Positions 1 to 10,405 of a stretch of 56,714 bases of DNA are shown one piece after another. How positions within the stretch are numbered: the first letter of the stretch is position 1; every line of letters begins with the position of its first letter. Under the pieces are notes generated by a model. The model had not been told where the DNA came from and made no database searches. It was given only the letters and a program-made list of their open reading frames with translations. The DNA comes from Pirellulaceae bacterium (lineage in GTDB: Bacteria > Planctomycetota > Planctomycetia > Pirellulales > Pirellulaceae). A program made the position numbers and the translations under genes. Location of the stretch: contig JALCBQ010000002.1 in NCBI GenBank assembly GCA_028066335.1, forward strand, positions 1 to 56,714, written 5' to 3'.

Positions 1-315
1 CATATCCTTGAGCCCTTTGAGTGGTCTAATTTTAACCACGTTATGAGCTGGTTTGGCTTTGAAAACAGTCTCTTCACCGGTGAAAGGGTTAATCCCTTTA
101 CGTGCTTTGGTCGCCGGCTTACGAACTACCGTGATTTTGCAGAGTCCTGGTAGTGTGAAAGCACCCGGTCCCTTTTTTGAAACCGATTTTTCAATTTGTT
201 TACCGAGCGATTCAAAGACGGCCGAAATGTCTTTCTTGGTAAGGCCGGTATCTTCGGCGACGGCTGCGAAAATTTCCGACTTAGTCAGAGGCTTTTTAGC
301 ATCAGCTTTTGCCAT
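1..315 (-). CDS. HU-family DNA-binding protein (3' end cut by window edge)
   Basis: Reading the minus strand from the ATG at 313-315 gives 105 codons without a stop down to base 1, so the C-terminus lies outside the window. The product begins MAKADAKKPLTKSEIF and has the HU/IHF layout: an N-terminal helical dimerisation part (residues about 10-50, with GLTKKDISAVFESL) followed by the beta-arm region with FTLPGLCKITVVRKPA and GINPFTGEE. HU proteins bend and compact DNA as dimers in the nucleoid. GAAGGG about 10 bases upstream of the ATG can serve as ribosome binding site. The lysine-rich start (AKADAKKP) is longer than in E. coli HU. A basic C-terminal tail, common in planctomycete homologues, cannot be judged here. 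Family is clear; the exact subgroup is not. Confidence 0.93.
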   Translation of the reverse strand, partial: MAKADAKKPLTKSEIFAAVAEDTGLTKKDISAVFESLGKQIEKSVSKKGPGAFTLPGLCKITVVRKPATKARKGINPFTGEETVFKAKPAHNVVKIRPLKGLKDM

Positions 316-845
316 GTGTTTAGCCCTTCATGTACGTTAGAGGCAAGGAATAAATGAACAGAAACACCTTTATATGTAGGTTCTAAAGAGCATTAAATCT
401 TTTTGGCAAATAAAAAACAAGACATAAATGCCGAAAATTTTCATAAATTACCTTAAAAAACCTCTCTCTCCCAGAAATAAGGAGGCTAAGCAAACTTTAA
501 TTCTCCCCTGTTTTCCAGAAGAAATGAAAACATTGTAGCAGTGGAGTCTTCCATTGTTTTGTGATTTAAGATCAAAGAGACAGAGAAGGGGACTCCTTCC
601 AGGTCTTTTTATTACGAGAGTAGAAAAGTGTCCTGTCACGAAATTGTAAAGAAATAAATCAAGAGCATTAGGAGTCTTCTAGGAAATTTGGTATAAACGG
701 ATAAGGCTTTGACTAGAATATCAGGTGGGTCTCTATCCCTATTAAGAAGGAGAGCCTCTGCTTGGCGTAGGGATATCCTCTGTTTTGTATCGTCCCTTCG
801 TTTTATGGGAGCCGTTCAGGGTAACGTTTTCAAAGAGTGAGAATT
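316..845. other. Intergenic region between divergent HU and PQQ-protein genes
   Basis: About 530 bases without a convincing gene. It is AT-rich near the HU start and must hold both divergent promoters. A 63-codon minus-strand reading frame (448-639) has no recognisable protein character and no good start signal. The only clear structure is the inverted repeat at 734-775, listed separately. Confidence 0.6.
734..775 (+). promoter_or_regulatory. Hairpin-forming inverted repeat in the leader of the PQQ gene
   Basis: TATCCCTA at 734-741 and TAGGGATA at 768-775 are perfect 8-base inverted arms around a 26-base loop, about 70 bases before the start codon at 846. It could be an mRNA leader hairpin or an operator. 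No U-tract follows, so it is not an intrinsic terminator. Confidence 0.35.
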
Positions 846-3800
846 ATGGAAAAGTCGGCCATTTACAAATATCAATCTCCTAGCCGATTAACCGCTGTAA
901 AATTCTGGGACATCCCCCTTTTCCTACCTGTTGGATGGGTTAGGTCTCTGAAAGGGACGGTCAAGTTTTCAAAGCTCGTTCCTCTATTGGGGACTCTCTT
1001 TATATCTGCTTTTTGTTTGTCGTCGGCGATGGCCCAAAATGACGAAACGACGAGTCCACAGGCAACCTTTTTGCCGGCTCCACGTGAGTATGTCCAATCG
1101 ATCAATCGGGCAAAGAGGGCAGTTGCAGAAGAAAGGTACAACGATGCGGCTTCTGAGTTAGGCCAACTCTTGGGAGGGCAAGAGGGCGAAGATTACTTTA
1201 TTCTGGAGGGTGGCCAACAAAAAACCCTCAAGAGTGTGCGCGGAGAGGCGAATGCTATTTTACGCACCCTTTCACCCGAAGGGCGGGAGGCGTATGAGCT
1301 TCAGTTTGGTGTCACTGCGAAACGATTGCTAGAGAGAGGGGTCGACGACCAAAGCATTTCACAGTTAATGGATCTCATTCGACAATACGCATACACCCAT
1401 GCTGGACAAGAAGCCTCCATGATTTTAGGGCGCCACTATATGGAACAAGGGAATCCATTGGCGGCAGCAATCCTTTTTGATCGTCTCTATCAGGATAACC
1501 AAACGCCTGAGGCTTTTGAGCCAGAGCTCTCTCTCCTCCTGGCGATTTCTTGGCTTGAGTCAGGAAGAGAGGATCAGGCGACCTCGATCTTGTTAGCTCT
1601 TAAGGAAAGAAAACCGAATCTTCGCGTCGACCTTGGTGAAGAGACGATTCCGATTTTTACAAACGATCAACAGGCTCTACTGTGGCTGAAAAACCTTAGT
1701 GGGCAACCTTTGCTTACTGAAAGTCGATTATCACGACAATGGTTAATGTTCAGGGGGGATCCAACGCATACCGCTCAAATGAATGGAGATATGCCGATTC
1801 CTACCTTTCAGTGGTCGGTTAGGCTAACCGAATCACCTGAAGAAGAGGCGGCTGTTGAAGAGATGCTCAGTGAATGGGATGATATACCTTTGGTGATGAC
1901 TTCTCATCCTATTGTCGTCAAAGATACCATCCTTTTAAGGGCGCCCGAGCGGCTGCTAGCGATCGACCGCACCGATGGAACTCGTAAATGGATATTTCCC
2001 TGGCTTGATACAAAAAAGAAGGAGCCGCAGATTGTTAACATTAATCTGAGATATCGTGCTGGTCAGCCAGCGAAAGTTGTTAAACATATACGCCTACGCC
2101 AACGTTTATGGGAAGACAGTCCCTATGGTCAAATAAGTAGTGATGGAAAATCGGTTTTTCTCCTCCATGATCTAGGGATAATTAACGAACGGGGCGTTGA
2201 TCCTAATTTACTGCAGGCAATGGCCTTTGGATGGGGGATGGAGGATTTCGGTAGTGGTGGCCAAATGTCGAACCAGCTCGTCGCCCTCGACGTTGAAGCT
2301 GAAGGAAAATTAAAATGGGTCGTCGGGGGTGTGTCTGGTGAGGACGAGCCGAAGTTGGCCAATACTTTCTTTCTCGGGGCGCCACTCGCCTTAATGGGAA
2401 AACTCTATATCTTAGCAGAGGTGCAAGGAGAAATTCGACTCGTCGTTCTAAATGCCGAGACGGGGCGGGTTGTCTGGACCCAGCAATTAGCCCATATCGA
2501 GCAATTGACAATTAATCAAGATCCCGACCGACGTCTGGTCGGCGCTTCACCTGCTTATAGTGAAGGTCTTCTTGTTTGCCCAACAGGAGCAGGGGCGATC
2601 GTCGGTGTCGACCTTTCGACTCGATCTTTGTTATGGGGCTATCGTCACAGTAATAAATTTTCAAATATGCAGAGATTCTATGGCCAAAGAGAGTTGGAAG
2701 GGATGTTGCCGGGGCGGACATGGAGCGATGCCTCGGTCTTTTTGCATCAAGGGAGGGCAGTTATAACAGAGGCGAGTTCGAATAAAATTTATGGGCTCGA
2801 CATCCTTTCAGGAAAAGAGCTTTGGGAGCCTGTAGATCGACGAGAGATGATCTATTTCGCCTGCTTTTATAAAGGGGATGCTGTTTTTGTGAATAATGAC
2901 GGGCTCTCGTTTTTAAACCTGAAAACGGGAGAAATTACCCGAGAAGTAATGAAGCAGAGTTTTGCTGCTCCGGTTAGTGGACGTGGATTCCATACTGGTA
3001 GCCACTATTTTTTACCGACACGTAACGGCGAGTTGTTAAAAATTGATCTCGACAAAAAAGAGGTCGTCCAGTCGAGCAAACTCAAAGAGGGGTTGGGGAA
3101 TTTAATCAGCTATAACGACGAAATTTTCTCTCTTGGACCCAAGGAGATGATCAGCTATTACCAAGCTGCACCACTTCGGGAAAAAGTCAAAATCGCCCTG
3201 GACAATGATCCCAATGATGTTTGGGCACTCTCACGTGGTAGTGAACTGGCTCTGCTAGACGGGAAGGTCGATCAGGCTGTCGAGTATGTTCTGAAAGCAT
3301 ATCAGCTCAATCCTGAGAATTACAGAACACGGTATCTGCTTGGGAATACAATTTTGTCTGCGATTGAGGCAGATTTTTCGAAGTACGTCGGAATGACCGA
3401 GACCTATGACGACCTCTTTATATTACCCGATCAAAAGCTTGCTCTTTATCGGCTACGTGCAGAAGGTTGGAAAGAGTCCGGGGCGTATGCTCTTGCTTTA
3501 CAAGAATTGTTAAGCCTGATCGACTATCGAATTGCTCATCGGATTAGTAATACGAGTGAAGGATCCAAAGAAGTCCTTCAAATAGAATCGGGACATAAAA
3601 TCCATTACGAACGGTGGTTGCAAACACAGGTCAGTGATCTTGTGAAAATGACGAGTGGTCCAGAGATGAAAAAAATTCATCAAATGATAGAACAAAGACT
3701 TCAGGAGGCGATTGATCATTCTGATATTGAGTCGATTCAGAACTACGTTCTTTACTTTTCTGAGCAACCGATCGGCGAAGAAGTTAAGCTTTTACTCGCT

Positions 3801-5771
3801 AGGCATTACCTTGATGGGGGACATTACCTTCGTGCCGAGTTTTTGCTGCTAAGGTTGCAGGAATCTTCACGTCCTGAAATCGCTGCTATGGCGACAGGGG
3901 AATTAGTACGTCTTTTTGCCATCACGGGGTACGGAAACCTGGCGAGAGAAGAGTTAGCACGTTTAGAGAAAAATTGGGGCCCCGTTACTTTGTCGTCGGG
4001 AAAAACAGGTCGGGAATTAGCGAATTCGCTTCGACTTGAGCAGAACGGAATTTCTATCGAAACAAGCCAGAGTCAACAGGAAGGGGCTCGATGGCCCTTT
4101 GGTAAATATCGATTTTCGATAGGGGAGGAGCCACTACCCATTGATGCCGCAAACAATTCTTTATGGGACGTCACTCTCTTGCAGGAGGAGGGCCCTTTGG
4201 CGGGTAGGTTATCACTTTTCTGGGATCGGCAGAAAAGCCTGCTTATCGTCCGAGACGAAAATGGACACGATCTGCGACAAATGGTCGTGGCCGATTCTCT
4301 GGGGGCATTGTTGCGGACTGGAGGAGCCGGTGGTGGAATGAAGGCCAGACTGTACGGCCACCTGTTGGTCGTCTCGTTTGGGCGGGAAATCGTGGCTTAT
4401 GATCTTTTTGCCCCTCAGGCAAGTAGCTTACGAGTTTCTCCTCTTTGGCGAGTCTCAGCCGTTGGTCTTAGAGATTCACAAGTAGCCGGTCGATATGCGA
4501 TGGTCGGAACCTGGTCATCGAACTGGGGAAAAACACGTTATCTTCTACAAGATGGTAGTCGAATTGGCCTATTCAGCGATATTCGTCCAGCTGGGCTTTG
4601 CTACCAGCAAGAGAAAACAGTCTATTGCATTGACCCTATCACAGGCTCGTATATCTGGGAGCGGGGTGGTATGGCCCCTGCTCAAGATTATTTCAGTGAC
4701 GACAATAAAATTTTTATGGTCGCAGACAGAAATTCAAAAGGATATGTCTATCGTATTCTTGATGGAACCTTTTTGGGGCAACGGACAGTCGCTACTGAGC
4801 GGCAAAGGGTATTGACCGTTGAGAATAAAATTCTGCAATGGCAAGGTGAAAACCTGGCTCTGTATGATCCGTGGGAAGAAAAGATTATTTGGGAAAGGCA
4901 ACTCAGCCGGTGGACGAGAGGGGCAATTTTAAATAATCAAGATCTTGCAATTATCGATCCTTCAAAGATTCACCTTACCGATCAGGAAAGGCTCGACTAT
5001 CCTCACCTTGATGACGAGGCAGGAAGAATTCAGATTTTGGATATCGATACAGGCAATACAAAAATAACCAAAAGGATTGAGCCATTAAGAAGGGTAATTA
5101 CCCTTTATTCGTTGGAGAGCGAAGATCATTACTATTTACTACCAGACACAGGAGATCGGGTTCGTCGAGAGCCTAAATACCGGGCCAAAGAGGTCAGCGC
5201 CGACTTATGGCCTGTTGTTTACGGTAAATTACATTGTTTTGATCGAAAAACAGGGGCGGCGGCCTGGCAGTCTGAGGCCGAAATTCAAGAATATGGTTTT
5301 CCTATAAACCATCCTAAAGATTCACCCGTACTCGTTTTTTGTCGTGTGTACCAGCCCCGACTACGGTCAGGGGTCAACTTGCAAACGACCTCTGTGTTGG
5401 TCTTGGATCGTAGAACAGGTGGGGTTGTTCTCGACCGTGACGATATTAGCCAAATGTCCAAACAGGCTCATGTCCGGACCAGTCGAGAAAAAAATCTTGT
5501 AGAAATACGATTTCACGGGGAACATATTCAGTTAGAGCTCACGTCCAAGGCAGTGTCTCCAACGGTCCCTGCCCAAACTGGTGACGAGGCGACGTATCCT
5601 CTTCAGCGGCGCACTTTAAAAGAGCAGTCAGAGAACGCCTTTCTCGAAAATGTCAGGAAAAAGGAGTTAGAGAATCACTCGCAAGAACCAATTGGCACGC
5701 CACGTGGTCAAATCACGCTTCCCGGGAGTGGGCGTATTTTACCCGGTGGCATCGGTCAAGTTATCAAGTGA
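846..5771 (+). CDS. Giant secreted PQQ-like beta-propeller / TPR protein
   Basis: A protein of about 1640 residues. I start it at the ATG at 846; an in-frame GTG lies at 837. Numbered from 837, a long basic N-region of about 47 residues precedes a hydrophobic core (about 48-63) and a signal-peptidase-like AMA|Q site near residue 66. TPR-like helices fill about 85-260. WLMFRGDPTHTAQ at 302-314 is typical of the entry to PQQ/BamB-like propellers, followed by blades with motifs such as LLAIDRTDGTRKWIF. A second TPR-like part (about 790-1060) and a second propeller with blades such as CIDPITGSYIWERG follow. It is probably a periplasmic scaffold rather than a quinoprotein dehydrogenase, because PQQ ligands cannot be assigned. 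It precedes the MoxR operon by about 165 bases and is probably co-regulated with it. Confidence 0.85.
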   Translation: MEKSAIYKYQSPSRLTAVKFWDIPLFLPVGWVRSLKGTVKFSKLVPLLGTLFISAFCLSSAMAQNDETTSPQATFLPAPREYVQSINRAKRAVAEERYNDAASELGQLLGGQEGEDYFILEGGQQKTLKSVRGEANAILRTLSPEGREAYELQFGVTAKRLLERGVDDQSISQLMDLIRQYAYTHAGQEASMILGRHYMEQGNPLAAAILFDRLYQDNQTPEAFEPELSLLLAISWLESGREDQATSILLALKERKPNLRVDLGEETIPIFTNDQQALLWLKNLSGQPLLTESRLSRQWLMFRGDPTHTAQMNGDMPIPTFQWSVRLTESPEEEAAVEEMLSEWDDIPLVMTSHPIVVKDTILLRAPERLLAIDRTDGTRKWIFPWLDTKKKEPQIVNINLRYRAGQPAKVVKHIRLRQRLWEDSPYGQISSDGKSVFLLHDLGIINERGVDPNLLQAMAFGWGMEDFGSGGQMSNQLVALDVEAEGKLKWVVGGVSGEDEPKLANTFFLGAPLALMGKLYILAEVQGEIRLVVLNAETGRVVWTQQLAHIEQLTINQDPDRRLVGASPAYSEGLLVCPTGAGAIVGVDLSTRSLLWGYRHSNKFSNMQRFYGQRELEGMLPGRTWSDASVFLHQGRAVITEASSNKIYGLDILSGKELWEPVDRREMIYFACFYKGDAVFVNNDGLSFLNLKTGEITREVMKQSFAAPVSGRGFHTGSHYFLPTRNGELLKIDLDKKEVVQSSKLKEGLGNLISYNDEIFSLGPKEMISYYQAAPLREKVKIALDNDPNDVWALSRGSELALLDGKVDQAVEYVLKAYQLNPENYRTRYLLGNTILSAIEADFSKYVGMTETYDDLFILPDQKLALYRLRAEGWKESGAYALALQELLSLIDYRIAHRISNTSEGSKEVLQIESGHKIHYERWLQTQVSDLVKMTSGPEMKKIHQMIEQRLQEAIDHSDIESIQNYVLYFSEQPIGEEVKLLLARHYLDGGHYLRAEFLLLRLQESSRPEIAAMATGELVRLFAITGYGNLAREELARLEKNWGPVTLSSGKTGRELANSLRLEQNGISIETSQSQQEGARWPFGKYRFSIGEEPLPIDAANNSLWDVTLLQEEGPLAGRLSLFWDRQKSLLIVRDENGHDLRQMVVADSLGALLRTGGAGGGMKARLYGHLLVVSFGREIVAYDLFAPQASSLRVSPLWRVSAVGLRDSQVAGRYAMVGTWSSNWGKTRYLLQDGSRIGLFSDIRPAGLCYQQEKTVYCIDPITGSYIWERGGMAPAQDYFSDDNKIFMVADRNSKGYVYRILDGTFLGQRTVATERQRVLTVENKILQWQGENLALYDPWEEKIIWERQLSRWTRGAILNNQDLAIIDPSKIHLTDQERLDYPHLDDEAGRIQILDIDTGNTKITKRIEPLRRVITLYSLESEDHYYLLPDTGDRVRREPKYRAKEVSADLWPVVYGKLHCFDRKTGAAAWQSEAEIQEYGFPINHPKDSPVLVFCRVYQPRLRSGVNLQTTSVLVLDRRTGGVVLDRDDISQMSKQAHVRTSREKNLVEIRFHGEHIQLELTSKAVSPTVPAQTGDEATYPLQRRTLKEQSENAFLENVRKKELENHSQEPIGTPRGQITLPGSGRILPGGIGQVIK

Positions 5772-5937
5772 GTAAACAAGGAGATATTCTTTGAGATTAC
5801 ATCCCTTGGAGGAAAAGTCTCTTTAAGGAGCCTCTCTCTTTTTCATTGAAAAATTTATTTGTTACGTTCGGTAAAAATTGTTTTACAGCCCAGTATAAAA
5901 CATCGGGCTTTAATATTGTAAATATGAGGACAAACGT

Positions 5938-7002
5938 GTGAGTGACAATCAAAATTTACCTCAGAATACCCTCGGTACCGATGCTGCTGAGAAACTGAAA
6001 AATGCCCGAGAGAGAGTTTATGAACAACTTTCTCAAGTAATCGTTGGACAGGAGGAGGTCATTGACCAAGTCTTGTTAGCGATCTTTAGTCGAGGGCATT
6101 GTCTTCTTGAGGGAGTCCCTGGCCTTGCAAAGACGTTAATGATTAGTACCCTGGCTCGGAGCTTAAGCCTTTCGTTTAACCGAATTCAGTTTACCCCCGA
6201 CTTAATGCCTGCCGACATTACCGGTACTGAAATTATCGAAGAGAATAAAACAACAGGTGCCAGGGAACGCCGTTTTCTTGAAGGCCCAATTTTTGCGAAT
6301 ATTATTTTGGCCGATGAAATTAACCGGACACCACCAAAGACCCAGGCCTCTCTCCTTGAAGCGATGCAAGAGCGACAGGTTACCATTGGCCGCACGAGGC
6401 ACCAACTCTCCGATCCATTCTTTGTGTTGGCAACTCAAAATCCGATTGAACAAGAGGGGACCTATACGTTGCCCGAGGCACAACAGGATCGGTTTATGTT
6501 TAAAATTTTAGTAGACTATCCTAGCTACGACGATGAGTACGAAATTGCCAAGAGGACGACAGCTGTTCAAACCGATTCCATTCAACCGGCCCTTTCTGGT
6601 AACGAGATACTCGAACTTCAAAATTACGTTCGACAAGTTCCGGTGAGTGACCACGTCCTTCGTTATGCCCTTCTGCTCGTTCGACAAACTCGTGCCGGTC
6701 GTTCAGGGATACCCGAGTATGTAAGTGACGAAGTCGCTTGGGGAGCAGGGCCACGCGCTGTTCAATATTTAATTATCGGTGGAAAAGCCAGAGCACTCAT
6801 GCAAGGGCGAACTCATGTTACTGTCGAAGATATCCAAAAACTGGCGAAGCCAGTTTTACGACACCGATTGACAGTCAACTTTGCAGCAGAAAGTGACGGA
6901 ATTACGAGTGACGACGTGATTGAACGTTTGGTATCTACGACACCTACCAATGAAAATGAGCTAACCCGTGATGCCCGATTCAAAGAGATTTTTACATCCT
7001 GA
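5938..7002 (+). CDS. MoxR-family AAA+ ATPase
   Basis: The 354-residue product starts at GTG (5938). Visible motifs are Walker A GVPGLAKT (59-66), Walker B ILADEINR (123-130), sensor 1 ATQNP (165-169) and the QQDRF arginine region (about 182-186), all in the standard MoxR order. MoxR ATPases are cytoplasmic chaperone-like machines that act with vWA-domain partners on maturation of enzymes or membrane complexes. The gene overlaps the DUF58 gene by about 32 bases, and two vWA membrane proteins follow, which is the classic MoxR/Bat arrangement. All ATPase motifs are intact. The substrate cannot be read from sequence. Confidence 0.95.
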   Translation: MSDNQNLPQNTLGTDAAEKLKNARERVYEQLSQVIVGQEEVIDQVLLAIFSRGHCLLEGVPGLAKTLMISTLARSLSLSFNRIQFTPDLMPADITGTEIIEENKTTGARERRFLEGPIFANIILADEINRTPPKTQASLLEAMQERQVTIGRTRHQLSDPFFVLATQNPIEQEGTYTLPEAQQDRFMFKILVDYPSYDDEYEIAKRTTAVQTDSIQPALSGNEILELQNYVRQVPVSDHVLRYALLLVRQTRAGRSGIPEYVSDEVAWGAGPRAVQYLIIGGKARALMQGRTHVTVEDIQKLAKPVLRHRLTVNFAAESDGITSDDVIERLVSTTPTNENELTRDARFKEIFTS

Positions 7003-7873
7003 GGCAATCCAACGAATTGCCCGACTCGATATCCGTGCTAAACATATTGTCGAGGGTTTTCTCTCTGGCCTGCACCGAAGTCCCTACTTTGGTCAGTCGG
7101 TCGAGTTTGCTCAACATCGGGAATATGTACCAGGGGATGATCTACGCCATGTTGACTGGAAGGTCTGGGCCAAACAGGACCGCCTTTATATCAAGCAGTA
7201 CGAAGAAGACACGAATTTTCGTTGTCTTATGGTCGTCGATGTCTCTGAAAGTATGCAGTATGGGAGTGGGGCTCTCAATAAGTATGAGTATGCCTGCACG
7301 GTCGCTTCGAGTTTGGCCTATTTGATTCTCAGACAACAAGATGCAGTCGGCTGTGTGACTTTTGACGAGAAAGTACGGAGTAAAGTGCCTGTTAGCAATC
7401 GTCAAAACCATATCTTTCCTCTTATAGAGGCTTTGAATGTAAACCTTCCTGCTGATAAAACGGAAATGAGTGCCGTTTTACAAGAGGTCGCCGAGACTTA
7501 CCCACGGCGTGGAGTTGTCATAATTGTTTCGGATTGTTTTGCCGATGTTGAAAGTCTTGTAAAGGGAATTCGGTTACTAAGACAACGTGGCCATGACGTT
7601 ATGTTGTTCCACATTCTCGACGACGAAGAACTTGAGTTCTCTTTTAACGGACCCATCCGTTTTGAGGGCCTTGAAATGGAGATGGCATTGAATTGTAATC
7701 CCCGAGCGTTGCGAGAGGGGTACCTTGAGGCGCTTTATGATTTCCTAGAAGATTTACGTCACCAATGTGCTCAAAACGCATGTGATTATATGTTGATAAA
7801 AACCTCAGATCCACTTGATGCTGCCTTGGCAAAGTTCTTTACAAATCGACTTGGAATGCATCATCGTAATTAA
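6971..7873 (+). CDS. DUF58 domain protein with vWA-like fold
   Basis: About 300 residues. I chose the ATG at 6971 ([13 protein letters not shown]); a GTG one codon upstream at 6968 is possible. The DUF58 core is recognised by the stretch with [24 protein letters not shown] and KQYEEDTN. It is followed by a metal-ion-dependent adhesion site, DVSESM, fitting DxSxS. There is no signal peptide or clear membrane span, so it should be cytoplasmic and a likely partner of the overlapping MoxR ATPase. DUF58 proteins almost always sit beside MoxR genes. The overlap with the upstream frame suggests translational coupling. Confidence 0.93.
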   Translation: MPDSKRFLHPEAIQRIARLDIRAKHIVEGFLSGLHRSPYFGQSVEFAQHREYVPGDDLRHVDWKVWAKQDRLYIKQYEEDTNFRCLMVVDVSESMQYGSGALNKYEYACTVASSLAYLILRQQDAVGCVTFDEKVRSKVPVSNRQNHIFPLIEALNVNLPADKTEMSAVLQEVAETYPRRGVVIIVSDCFADVESLVKGIRLLRQRGHDVMLFHILDDEELEFSFNGPIRFEGLEMEMALNCNPRALREGYLEALYDFLEDLRHQCAQNACDYMLIKTSDPLDAALAKFFTNRLGMHHRN

Positions 7874-7983
7874 TGGTAGATTAAACGGAGGAGAAGATTT
7901 TCCTGTAGATTTTGGCCAATGTATTTGGCGTTTAATGTTGGGTAGAAGAGATAGCCGGAAATAAAAGATAATTTGCATAACCT

Positions 7984-10404
7984 ATGAATTTTTTACATTC
8001 ACCATTGACCTGGGGATTTTTGGCAGTATCCGCTCCAGTGATCATTCACTTGATCAACCTGATACGCCAGCGTCGTGTACGTTGGGCGGCGATGGAGTTT
8101 TTGCTCAAAAGTTACCGTAAGAGTCGTCGTTGGGTTTGGCTCAAGCAGTTACTCCTTTTAATGATGCGTATGGCGATGATTGCCTTGGTCGTGGCAATGG
8201 TTGCTAAGCCGATCGCGGGGAGCCGGCTTAGTTTTTTTCAAAACGCGACAATGCATCACTATATATTGCTTGATGATAGTTACTCAATGGGTGAGCGAGT
8301 CGGAGCGGTACAAGCTTTTGATCAATCGCTTGAGGTCATTCGAAAGATTGTGAAGTCAGCAAGTGACCTTGGAACAAAGCAAAAAATCACTTTGTTACGT
8401 TTTTCGCACGCTCAGCGAATGTTATCATCAACGGTCGAAGTTGGTCCCGAGGAGGTGACCCAGGAGAGGGCATCTGAAGAACTCGATCAAAAGGTATCTC
8501 AATTCGCCGAGTTCTATGGCTATGAGCTCGACTCCTCTAGTCAAGAGCGACTCGAAGAAAAACTGACTGGTATCCAGCTTTCTTTTTTTGCCGCAGAGCC
8601 TGAAGAGGCTCTTGAGGTTACTTATCAACTTATTTTGAACCGACCTTCTGAACAAGCTGTTATCCATCTTCTTTCAGATTTTCGAAATCATCAGTGGCAA
8701 GAAGGAGATGAAGTCGGAGAGTGGCTCGACAAAATAGCTGCCGAGAAAGCAGAGGTCAACCTTGTCCAATGTATTAAAGAGGCTGGTCCTAACCTTGCGA
8801 TCACTGATTTGCGCCCTACTGCCCGTACACGTGCTGCGGGGGTCTCCTTGCCGATGATCGTTGAAGTAACGAATTATGGTGACCAAACGGCCAAAAATGT
8901 CAAAGTCAATTTGCAATCAATCTTTTACGATTCCGACGAAAAAGAGATCTACCTTCAGTCACAACAAGAAGGGACTGTATGGGAGGCCGATACAACTTCA
9001 GAAGATATTCTTATTGAAGAGATCGAACCGGGGAAAAGTGTCTCGGCGACTGTTCAGGTCTATTTCCCAAAACGGGGACAACATATTGTTCGTGGGATCT
9101 TACCCGATGATCCTTTGCTGGCCGATAATTCGCGAATGTGTGTCGTTGCGTTACCAGACCATGAGAAAGTTTTGTTGATCAATGGTAACCCATTGCGGCG
9201 AGACGCTTATCATTTGGGGGCAGTCTTTGATCCTGACCGATTGCTGGGGGCAACAGGTGGCCAACAACGGCAGATTAACAACGGCATCGTTCCGGATGTA
9301 CGTGAAGCTGCTTTTTTGCGAGAGGTAACTCCGCAGCAGCTAGAAGATTACACGACGATTTATCTTTTAGATGTGAACCGGCTTGAACCTTCGTCGGTTG
9401 CCAAGCTAGAGACCTTTGTTCGACGAGGTGGAGGGGTCGGTATTTTTGCGGGTCCTTCTATAGAAGTTGAAAATTATAACGAAGCTTGGTATCGAAAGGG
9501 AGAGGGCCTTCTCCCCCTACCATTGTTGCGAATTGACCGCCTGCCTGAGCGTGTTGCCAGTGAGGCGTTTGATTTTCAAGCGCAGGAACATCCGATCTTT
9601 GAGGGGCTCAGTGGTGAGGGGAATCTCTTTTTGCGCTCAGTTTTGATTGATCGGTTTTTCAAAATTGATCAAGAGCTACTGGAGGCCAGTGACGTTGAAA
9701 AACCGGGGGTAGTATTGGCTCATTTGCGATCACAGGCACCACTCGTTGCTGAAAAGGGTATAGGGAAAGGAAAAGTTATCTTCTTTCTTTCGACCTACGC
9801 CCCCGATTGGAATAGCTTTGCAAGTAGTCCAGGGATTGTCATTTTTACATTGAACATGCAATCGTATTTGGGAAGTGGAGGTTACCTTTATATCCCACGT
9901 CAGGTCGGTCACTCTTTTGATATTGCAACCAACCCGAAATTTCAGAGCCTGACCTTTACCCTTCCAGGGACTCAAGGTCACCGGACCGTGTTGGATAAAA
10001 CAGATCGCCTTGCAGCGGCGACCCGTGCAGATGAATCGGTCATAAAATTAGGTCAGGAGAATTTGGCTGCAAGCCATGAGCTTGAGGTATCTCTCCCCGG
10101 GGTTTACGAGGTGTGGACCCTTGATGAAGAGGGAAAAACGGCTGAAAAGCGATTTGTTCTAAATGTTGATCCGAAAGAGGGCGATCTGGCGGCCCACACC
10201 GTAGAGACCCTTAGTCAACGCTATAGCGAAGTCTCCCTTTCGGCCCATCGGTGGGATAGTTACCTGGTTGGCAATGTTCAGAAAACGCGAAATTCTAAGT
10301 GGAGCGAGTATATTTTGTATCTTCTGGTACTCTTGTTTTGTGGAGAACAATTTGTAGCTTACTTGTTAAGCTATCATCCTAAGTCGATGAGGAGGGGTAC
10401 CTGA
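7984..10404 (+). CDS. BatA-like membrane protein with vWA domain
   Basis: An 806-residue protein. The first 80 residues match the BatA N-terminal domain: one membrane span, a basic loop (NLIRQRRVRWAAMEFL) and a second span (about 54-74). A vWA domain follows with MIDAS residues D97, S99 and S101 in LLDDSYSM. The middle (about 280-600) contains a CARDB-like beta region and a domain resembling the glutamine-amidotransferase-like folds found in this family. A C-terminal span near 778-796 anchors the end. It sits 110 bases after the DUF58 gene. Bat proteins are membrane partners of MoxR systems, historically linked to aerotolerance; the exact role here is unknown. Confidence 0.9.
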   Translation: MNFLHSPLTWGFLAVSAPVIIHLINLIRQRRVRWAAMEFLLKSYRKSRRWVWLKQLLLLMMRMAMIALVVAMVAKPIAGSRLSFFQNATMHHYILLDDSYSMGERVGAVQAFDQSLEVIRKIVKSASDLGTKQKITLLRFSHAQRMLSSTVEVGPEEVTQERASEELDQKVSQFAEFYGYELDSSSQERLEEKLTGIQLSFFAAEPEEALEVTYQLILNRPSEQAVIHLLSDFRNHQWQEGDEVGEWLDKIAAEKAEVNLVQCIKEAGPNLAITDLRPTARTRAAGVSLPMIVEVTNYGDQTAKNVKVNLQSIFYDSDEKEIYLQSQQEGTVWEADTTSEDILIEEIEPGKSVSATVQVYFPKRGQHIVRGILPDDPLLADNSRMCVVALPDHEKVLLINGNPLRRDAYHLGAVFDPDRLLGATGGQQRQINNGIVPDVREAAFLREVTPQQLEDYTTIYLLDVNRLEPSSVAKLETFVRRGGGVGIFAGPSIEVENYNEAWYRKGEGLLPLPLLRIDRLPERVASEAFDFQAQEHPIFEGLSGEGNLFLRSVLIDRFFKIDQELLEASDVEKPGVVLAHLRSQAPLVAEKGIGKGKVIFFLSTYAPDWNSFASSPGIVIFTLNMQSYLGSGGYLYIPRQVGHSFDIATNPKFQSLTFTLPGTQGHRTVLDKTDRLAAATRADESVIKLGQENLAASHELEVSLPGVYEVWTLDEEGKTAEKRFVLNVDPKEGDLAAHTVETLSQRYSEVSLSAHRWDSYLVGNVQKTRNSKWSEYILYLLVLLFCGEQFVAYLLSYHPKSMRRGT

Positions 10405-10405
10405 A

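Noticed and set aside
448..639. 63-codon open frame on the minus strand between HU and the PQQ gene
   Set aside because: No protein-like composition, no ribosome binding site, no recognisable motif; it is in an AT-rich promoter region.
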